A stretch of DNA of 64,000 nucleotides, taken from Paratractidigestivibacter sp003150175 (GTDB taxonomy: Bacteria > Actinomycetota > Coriobacteriia > Coriobacteriales > Atopobiaceae). A program made the translations under genes and the position numbers. Positions 59,102 to 64,000 of this stretch are shown here, in pieces; position 1 is the stretch's first letter; every line of letters begins with the position of its first letter. The stretch is taken from assembly GCF_964283195.1 (NCBI RefSeq), contig NZ_CAXYLH010000007.1. One strand, 5' to 3'. The notes below the pieces were generated by a model. The model saw only the letters and a list, made by a program, of their open reading frames with translations. It made no database searches and was not told the DNA's origin.

Positions 59102-61339
59102 GTGGCAAAGAAAAAGACCAAGGCTCAGCCCAAAAAGAAGCACGTGAACGACGAGAACGTCATCGGACTGCACTCCGAGGTGACCGAGCAGCCCATCACC
59201 CAGACGCTCGAGGTCAACTACATGCCCTACGCCATGAGCGTCAACGTCTCGCGCGCGTTCCCCGAGATCGACGGCTTCAAGCCCTCGCACCGCAAGCTGC
59301 TCTACACCATGTACAAGATGGGCCTGCTCAAGGGCGAGCGCCAGAAGAGCGCCAACATCGTGGGCCAGACCATGAAGCTCAACCCCCACGGCGACGCGGC
59401 CATCTACGAGACCATGGTCCGCCTGGCCACGGGCAACGAGGCGCTGCTGGCGCCCTTCGTCGAGTCCAAGGGCAACTTCGGCAAGTACTACTCGGGCGAC
59501 CTGAGCTACGCAGCCTCCCGCTATACCGAGGCCAAGCTCGCGCCCATCAGCGCCGAGATCTTCAAGGACATCGATAAGGACCCGGTCGACTTCGTCGACA
59601 GCTACGACGGCGCCATGAAGGAGCCGCGCCTCCTGCCCACCACGTTCCCGAACATCCTCGTGTCCGCGAACAAGGGCATCGGCGTCGCCATGGCCTCCGA
59701 CATCTGCGGCTTCAACCTCAACGAGGTCTGCACCGCCACCATGCACTACCTGAAGGACCCCGACTGCGACCTGCTCGAGTACATGCCGATGCCGGACTTC
59801 TCGACCGGCGGCGAGATCATCTATCGCCGCGAAGAGATGGAGCGCATCGTCGAGACCGGCCTCGGCAGCTTCCAGATCCGCTCGCGCTGGCGCTGGATCC
59901 CCGAGGAGCGGATCATCGAGGTCTACGAGATCCCCTACACCACCAAGACCGACGTCATCATCGACCGCATCATCAAGCTCTCCAAGGAGGGCAAGGTGCG
60001 CGAGATCGCCGACATCCGCGACGAGACCGACCTTTCCGGCCTGCGCATCGCCATCGATCTGAAGCGCGGCGTCGACCCCGAGCAGCTCATGGCCAAGCTC
60101 TATCGCTCGACCACGCTGCAGGACGCGTTCTCGTGCAACTTCAACGTGCTCGTCGACGGCTATCCGCGCGTCATGGGCGTCCGCGAGATCCTGAAGCAGT
60201 GGGTCGCCTGGCGCGTCGATTCGACCCGCCGCCGCCTGAACTACGACCTGGGAAAGAAGTCCGAGCGCCTGCACCTCCTGCGCGGCCTCGAGGCGATCCT
60301 CCTGGACATCGACAAGGCCATCGCCATCATCCGCAACACCAAGCTCGAGGCCGAGGTCGTGCCCAACCTCATGCACGGCTTCCAGATCGACGAGACCCAG
60401 GCCGAGTTCGTGGCCGAGCTCAAGCTCCGCAACATCAACGAGGAGTACATCCTCAACCGCACCAAGGACATCGCCAAGCTCGAGGAGGACATCGCCCAGA
60501 TCAACGCGACGCTGGCCAGCGAGACGAAGATCAAGCAGGTCATCAGCGACGAGCTCGCTGCGGTGAACATGAAGTACGTCACGCCACGTCGCACGGGCCG
60601 CATCGACCCCTCCGACGTCGTCGAGGTCAGCCTCGAGCCCGAGGTCGAGGAGTACCCGGTGACGATGATGCTCTCGCAGGAGGGCTACCTCAAAAAGATG
60701 ACTGACCGCGTGCTCAAGAAGGCCGCGACACTCAAGTACAAGGATGGCGACGCCCCCTTCATCGAGTTCCCCTCCTCGAATACCCATGAGCTCCTCGTGT
60801 TCACCGATAAGTGCCAGGTCTACAAGTGCAAGGTCTCGCAGTTCGAGGACACCAAGTCGGCCCAGCTCGGCTCCTACCTGCCGACCGACCTCGAGATGGA
60901 CTCCGACGAGTCCGTGATCTGGGTGATCGACCCCGAGGACTACAAGGCCGACGTGCTCTTCGTCTTCGAGAACGGCCGCGTGGCCCGCGTGGCGCTTTCC
61001 GGCTATGTCACCAAAACCAACCGCAAGCGCCTGAAGAACGCCATCTACGGCGGGGCCAAGCTGCTCCATGCGCAGGTGCTCAAGGAGGACCGCGACATCG
61101 CGCTCGCCTCGAACGACCAGCGCCTCGTCAACTTCAACACCTCGCTGCTCAAGACCAAGACCACGACGAGCACCCAGGGCGTCCAGGCCCTCACCGCAAA
61201 GAAGGGCCGCCTGGTCACCTCGGTTGGCGAGGCGGCGGACTTCCTCGGCGACGACATCGACGTCGAGCGCTTCCGCGCCCAGAACCTCCCCTCCTCCGGC
61301 GCGCGCGTGCAGGACACGGACATGAAGACGCTGTTCTAA
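59102..61339 (+). CDS. parC: Type II topoisomerase subunit A (ParC/GyrA-like)
   Basis: A 745-residue DNA cleavage subunit. The DNA-binding winged helix has FPEIDGFKPSHRKLLYTMYK and MKLNPHGDAAIYETMVRLA; the active-site Tyr is in SYAASRYTEAKLAPIS. The tower and coiled coil follow, then a C-terminal beta-pinwheel with no evident GyrA box (QxRxGGxG), so ParC rather than GyrA. The GTG at 59102 follows GAGGAAATC. Basic N-terminal extension (KKKTKAQPKKKH). Forms the holoenzyme with the upstream ParE-like subunit for decatenation. Confidence 0.9.
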   Translation: MAKKKTKAQPKKKHVNDENVIGLHSEVTEQPITQTLEVNYMPYAMSVNVSRAFPEIDGFKPSHRKLLYTMYKMGLLKGERQKSANIVGQTMKLNPHGDAAIYETMVRLATGNEALLAPFVESKGNFGKYYSGDLSYAASRYTEAKLAPISAEIFKDIDKDPVDFVDSYDGAMKEPRLLPTTFPNILVSANKGIGVAMASDICGFNLNEVCTATMHYLKDPDCDLLEYMPMPDFSTGGEIIYRREEMERIVETGLGSFQIRSRWRWIPEERIIEVYEIPYTTKTDVIIDRIIKLSKEGKVREIADIRDETDLSGLRIAIDLKRGVDPEQLMAKLYRSTTLQDAFSCNFNVLVDGYPRVMGVREILKQWVAWRVDSTRRRLNYDLGKKSERLHLLRGLEAILLDIDKAIAIIRNTKLEAEVVPNLMHGFQIDETQAEFVAELKLRNINEEYILNRTKDIAKLEEDIAQINATLASETKIKQVISDELAAVNMKYVTPRRTGRIDPSDVVEVSLEPEVEEYPVTMMLSQEGYLKKMTDRVLKKAATLKYKDGDAPFIEFPSSNTHELLVFTDKCQVYKCKVSQFEDTKSAQLGSYLPTDLEMDSDESVIWVIDPEDYKADVLFVFENGRVARVALSGYVTKTNRKRLKNAIYGGAKLLHAQVLKEDRDIALASNDQRLVNFNTSLLKTKTTTSTQGVQALTAKKGRLVTSVGEAADFLGDDIDVERFRAQNLPSSGARVQDTDMKTLF

Positions 61340-61355
61340 GCGCTGGGGGGCATTC

Positions 61356-62279
61356 CTACAGCGAAAAGACCTTCTCTACCGCAGCCTCGTACTCGTCGGC
61401 ACGGCGGGCCTTGCGCAGCGCACGGTGGACGGCCTTCGGGTCGGCGAAGCAACCCTCAGCGTAGCCCCACCACTCCTTCATGCGCGCGACCGCGTTGCCG
61501 CCCATCTGCTCCGTGTACGCGTCGTACAGCGCATCGTGGAAGCGGCGCAGCTTGGCCATAATGAGCGCAGGGCCGCCCGCGAGCTCGCGCGCGAGCGCCG
61601 GATTGGCCAACAGGCCGCGTCCCAGCATGATGTGGCGTGTCCGCGGGTACTTCTTTGTAAGCGATTCCGTGTCTGCCGCGCAGCGGATATCGCCGTTGTA
61701 GGCCACGGGAAAAGGCGCCTGCTCGAGCGCCTCACCGTACCGCGCCTGCCTCGGCGCACCTCGGTAGAGGTCCTTCTGTACGCGCGGGTGCACGATGAGC
61801 TCGGCGAGCGGGCAGTGGGAGTACACATCGAGCAGCTCGTCGAACTCGGAGTCGTCGGCGATGCCGATGCGCGTCTTCACAGAGACCGGCAGCGGCGAGC
61901 GCTCGCACACATCCTGCAGGAACGCCTCGAGCGCATGCGGGTCGCGCAGCATGCCCGTGCCCTTACCCTTGGCCACGATCGTCCCCGATGGACACCCGAG
62001 GTTGAGGTTTACTTCTTTGTAGCCCATCTGCGCCAGAAGCCCGGCAGCCCACACGACGCGGTCGGCATCGTTGCCCAGCAGCTGCGGGACCACGTCGAGC
62101 CCGGCGTTGGCCGCGGGGTCGAGCTCGCGCTTGTTGCGCCCGACAAAGCGACCGCCCACCTTCGGCAACGGCGAGACGAACGGCGTGTAGTAGCGCCCCA
62201 TCGCCCCGAACACCTCGGCGTGCGCCCGGCGGAACACGCTTCCCGTGATACCCTCCATCGGCGCCATCGAATACAGCAT
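61356..62279 (-). CDS. dus: tRNA-dihydrouridine synthase
   Basis: A 307-residue FMN-dependent Dus that reduces uridines in the tRNA D-loop. N-terminus SMAPMEGITGSVFRRAH, the active-site Cys in EVNLNLGCPSGTIVAKGKGT, SVKTRIGI, LIVHPRVQKDL, VAYNGDI and HIMLGRGLLANPALAREL are all present. The ATG at 62279 follows GGGAGG; an ATG at 62294 would start inside that site and a palindrome. It is the intact paralogue of the chimera at 55182. Confidence 0.93.
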   Translation of the reverse strand: MLYSMAPMEGITGSVFRRAHAEVFGAMGRYYTPFVSPLPKVGGRFVGRNKRELDPAANAGLDVVPQLLGNDADRVVWAAGLLAQMGYKEVNLNLGCPSGTIVAKGKGTGMLRDPHALEAFLQDVCERSPLPVSVKTRIGIADDSEFDELLDVYSHCPLAELIVHPRVQKDLYRGAPRQARYGEALEQAPFPVAYNGDIRCAADTESLTKKYPRTRHIMLGRGLLANPALARELAGGPALIMAKLRRFHDALYDAYTEQMGGNAVARMKEWWGYAEGCFADPKAVHRALRKARRADEYEAAVEKVFSL

Positions 62280-62293
62280 CCCGCCTCCCCTCA

Positions 62294-62326
62294 AATGACG
62301 AAAGGGGACAGTCCCTTTTTGTCATT
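62294..62326. repeat. 33-bp palindromic repeat, copy B
   Basis: AATGACGAAAGGGGACAGTC and its near complement; a few mismatches relative to copy A (15048-15080). It lies just upstream of the dus start, between dus and the divergent YitT gene. Confidence 0.8.
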
Positions 62327-62425
62327 CCATCAAGCTTAACAGCCCTCGGAATGATACAAAGAAATGAAGAGAAAGGCTCGGCTCTTCTCTCCATCCTCCT
62401 GCATCGCACGCGGAAAGGAGCCCCT

Positions 62426-63271
62426 TTGAAACGACGGGCCAACCATCCTATCCTCACCTTCGTGCTCCTCGCGCTCGGGTCGGCCATCGCCGCCTTTGCC
62501 GTCGAGGAGTTCCTCGTACCTAACACCATCCTGGACGGCGGCGTGATCGGCATCGGCATCATGGTCTCGCACCTCACAGGGTTGCCGCTCGCTGCGCTCA
62601 CCATCCTGCTCAACGTACCGTTCGTCATCCTCGGCGGACTTAAGCTCGGGCGCAGCTTCACCGTGCGGGCGGTCTTTTCGATGGCGGTGTTCTCCGCCTG
62701 CGTGGAGCTGTACGGCGGCTGGGCAAAAGCCACAGGCGATGCGCTGCTCGCTGTTTGCTTCGGAGGTGTCCTGCTGGGCCTCGGCGTCGGCATCGTTATC
62801 CGAGAGGGCGGCTGTTTGGACGGCACCGAGGCTGTCGCTATCCTACTCAGCCGAAGGACCGACCTCGCCGTAGGTGAGCTGGTCCTTGCCATGAACATCA
62901 TCATCTACGGCCTCGCGGGCGCGCTGTTCGGCGTTGACCGCGCACTCTACTCGCTGCTCACCTACTTCATCACCTCAAAGGTCCTCGACATGGTCGAGTC
63001 CGAAATGAACCAGGCTAAAGCCGCGCTCATCGTCACCGATGACGCTGACCAGATCTGCAAGCAGATCTACGCCCGTATGGGGCGCACCGTGACCATCATG
63101 GACGGCGAAGGCATGCTCTCCGGCGCAAAGAAGGTCCTCTACTGCGTCATCACAAAGTACGAGGTCCGTGAGCTGCGCGAGGTCATCGACTCGATCGACA
63201 GCTCAGCGTTCGTATCGGTCTCCGACGTCTCCGAGATCATCGGCAACCACATAAAGAGCCCCACGAGCTAG
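62426..63271 (+). CDS. YitT-family membrane protein (DUF161/DUF2179)
   Basis: A 281-residue protein with five or six membrane segments (ILTFVLLALGSAIAAFAVEE, GIGIMVSHLTGLPLAALTIL, LLGLGVGIVIREGG with the conserved GCLDGTE) and a cytosolic C-terminal DUF2179 domain (LIVTDDADQICKQIYARMGR, YCVITKYEVRELREVIDSID). Function unresolved in the family. The start is TTG at 62426, because AAAGGAG lies 5 nt upstream; the ATG at 62351 is far from any ribosome site. Confidence 0.87.
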   Translation: MKRRANHPILTFVLLALGSAIAAFAVEEFLVPNTILDGGVIGIGIMVSHLTGLPLAALTILLNVPFVILGGLKLGRSFTVRAVFSMAVFSACVELYGGWAKATGDALLAVCFGGVLLGLGVGIVIREGGCLDGTEAVAILLSRRTDLAVGELVLAMNIIIYGLAGALFGVDRALYSLLTYFITSKVLDMVESEMNQAKAALIVTDDADQICKQIYARMGRTVTIMDGEGMLSGAKKVLYCVITKYEVRELREVIDSIDSSAFVSVSDVSEIIGNHIKSPTS

Positions 63272-63317
63272 GGGTCGCCAGCGATCATCATCCGGGCAAG
63301 CATCGGTAGCCATACAG

Positions 63318-63350
63318 AATGACGAAAAGGGACAGTCCCTTTTCGTCATT
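63318..63350. repeat. 33-bp palindromic repeat, copy C
   Basis: AATGACGAAAAGGGAC, A, and its exact complement: perfect 16-bp arms, identical to copy A except for the central base. Confidence 0.85.
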
Positions 63351-63369
63351 TTCTTGCATCGCTCCGAGA

Positions 63370-63402
63370 AATGATGAGAAGGGACTGTCCCTTTTCGTCA
63401 TC
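63370..63402. repeat. 33-bp palindromic repeat, copy D
   Basis: AATGATGAGAAGGGACTGTC then CCTTTTCGTCATC: a diverged copy 19 bp after copy C, in tandem. The gap 63272-63547 otherwise holds only the 63448 element and no gene. Confidence 0.8.
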
Positions 63403-63447
63403 AAACGGGAAGTTGCTATTGGAAGGCCCGATCGTCATCACGCTATC

Positions 63448-63510
63448 GAGATCGCGTATTCCCACAGAACCACGGCCTCAGGACAACATTTTGTGAGAAT
63501 ACGCCTTCTC
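63448..63510. repeat. Imperfect inverted repeat element (family copy 2)
   Basis: Arms 63448-63469 (GAGATCGCGTATTCCCACAG and two more bases) and 63489-63510 pair at 18 of 22 positions. They share the GAGAT-GCGTAT...ACA pattern with the element at 3893-3955. Confidence 0.6.
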
Positions 63511-63547
63511 ACCGCCGGGCCGCGGGGCAGCCCCCACCGCGGCGCAG

Positions 63548-63582
63548 AAAAAGGCCCGCCCCGGGTCTCCCCGGGGCGGGCC
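63548..63582 (-). terminator. rRNA operon terminator
   Basis: On the minus strand GGCCCGCCCCGGG pairs with CCCGGGGCGGGCC (63582-63553, 4-nt loop) and is followed by TTTTT (63552-63548). It lies about 30 bp after the 5S gene, as expected for the end of an rRNA operon. Confidence 0.9.
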
Positions 63583-63610
63583 TCGGCACATGCAAGGGAA
63601 AACGCCCCTT

Positions 63611-63732
63611 GCTGGCCGGCGGCGTCCTGCTCTCCCACGGACTACACCGCAGTACCATCGGCGCTAGGGGGCTTAACTTCCGGGTTCGGGACGGGACCGG
63701 GTGTGCCTCCCCTGCCATGGCCGCCGGCCAAC
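63611..63732 (-). rRNA. rrf: 5S ribosomal RNA
   Basis: The minus strand reads GTTGGCCGGCGGCCATGGC at the 5' end, CACACCCGGTCCCGTCCCGA and ACCCGGAAGTTAAGC in the middle, GCGCCGATGGTACTGCGG, and ends GCCGCCGGCCAGC, which pairs with the 5' end as helix I. Length about 120 nt. Exact ends are estimated to within a few bases. Confidence 0.93.
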
Positions 63733-63856
63733 AAGGGGCGTTCTCATCCGCCGGCCCGCCCGTCCGTGCCCTCAGGGCCGCACAGCGCTCGAAAGCTCCT
63801 CCAGGGCCGGGACCGCGACCGCATGCCCTCCCCGCGTCGGCGGGAGGGGGAATAGA

Positions 63857-64000
63857 GTAAGAGCTCGGACGATTAGTACCGCTCGGTTGAGTGGGTCGCC
63901 CCACTTGCGCCTGCGGCCTATCAAACAGGTAGTCTGCCTGTGTCCTTACCAGAAGGAAGACTCATCTCGGGAAGGGCTTCCCGCTTAGATGCTTTCAGCG
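63857..64000 (-). rRNA. rrl: 23S ribosomal RNA, 3' end (partial)
   Basis: The minus strand reads CGCTGAAAGCATCTAAGCGG at the window edge, continues CCCGAGATGAGTCTTCC, and ends AACCGAGCGGTACTAATCG before CGAGCTCTTA, the conserved 3' end of bacterial 23S rRNA. The gene continues beyond 64000. The 23S-5S spacer is about 124 bp. Confidence 0.93.

Noticed and set aside
1..64000. CRISPR array, prophage or insertion sequence
   Set aside because: No regularly spaced direct repeats, phage structural genes or transposase frames were seen; the repeats present are isolated palindromes.

Overview
The window is GC-rich bacterial chromosome that looks like a Coriobacteriia gut anaerobe, most probably Collinsella or a close relative. 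That placement is inferred from gene content and style: a conjugated bile acid hydrolase, pyruvate formate-lyase with its activase behind an FNR-type promoter, iron-containing alcohol dehydrogenase and aldehyde dehydrogenase, TAGAAT-like -10 boxes, and many short palindromic intergenic repeats. Coding density is high, genes lie on both strands, and I see no prophage, CRISPR array or transposase.

Layout. 1-12.1 kb: an alanine aminotransferase fused to an N-terminal XRE DNA-binding domain, HAD phosphatase, TrmL, bile salt hydrolase, a degenerate peptide deformylase, endonuclease III, an esterase, a TetM-like translational GTPase and a multidomain GGDEF/EAL protein. 12.2-20.5 kb: fermentation block with alcohol dehydrogenase behind a two-operator promoter, aldehyde dehydrogenase, a CobW-type GTPase, a Crp/Fnr regulator, then pflA and pflB behind an FNR box. 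20.6-24.5 kb (minus strand): GntR-ABC transporter operon and a ribosome-maintenance cluster (yhbY, rsmJ, rlmH). 24.7-30.5 kb: HerA-like ATPase, a hypoxanthine-DNA glycosylase/Vsr endonuclease fusion, Ung, an orphaned cobalamin-riboswitch-like leader and a BrnT/BrnA toxin-antitoxin pair whose toxin gene is frameshifted at a G6 tract. 30.6-34 kb: TrmO, flavodoxin, RF3.

34.2-41.2 kb is a decaying block. It holds a permuted GH3 glycosidase with an amber codon, a LytTR regulator with an internal deletion and frameshift, an intact GHKL kinase, and a sensor kinase broken by two amber codons, about four frameshifts and a 64-bp inversion. Flipping that inversion in silico restores the kinase G-box region. 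41.2-54.9 kb: FeoA-FeoB fusion, sdpI-sdpR pair, ClpP with a structured pseudoknot-capable leader, an AAA/DUF4143 ATPase, MATE exporter, flavodoxin/ferredoxin, a deleted methyltransferase, a very large FtsX-type permease with a coiled coil, and a DUF134-NifX fusion. 55-64 kb: a guaA-dus chimeric pseudogene, a transglutaminase-like protein, a second type II topoisomerase pair (parE, parC), an intact dus, a YitT membrane protein, a cluster of palindromic repeats, and the 3' end of an rRNA operon (23S then 5S, minus strand).

The strongest candidates for something new are the glycosylase-Vsr fusion with no visible cytosine methyltransferase partner, the 64-bp inversion in the kinase, the two regulator-enzyme fusions (XRE-AlaA and DUF134-NifX) that each carry a second well-placed Shine-Dalgarno and ATG at the enzyme domain, the clpP leader RNA, and the families of nested palindromic elements. 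All are read from sequence by eye. Nothing was searched or folded by software.
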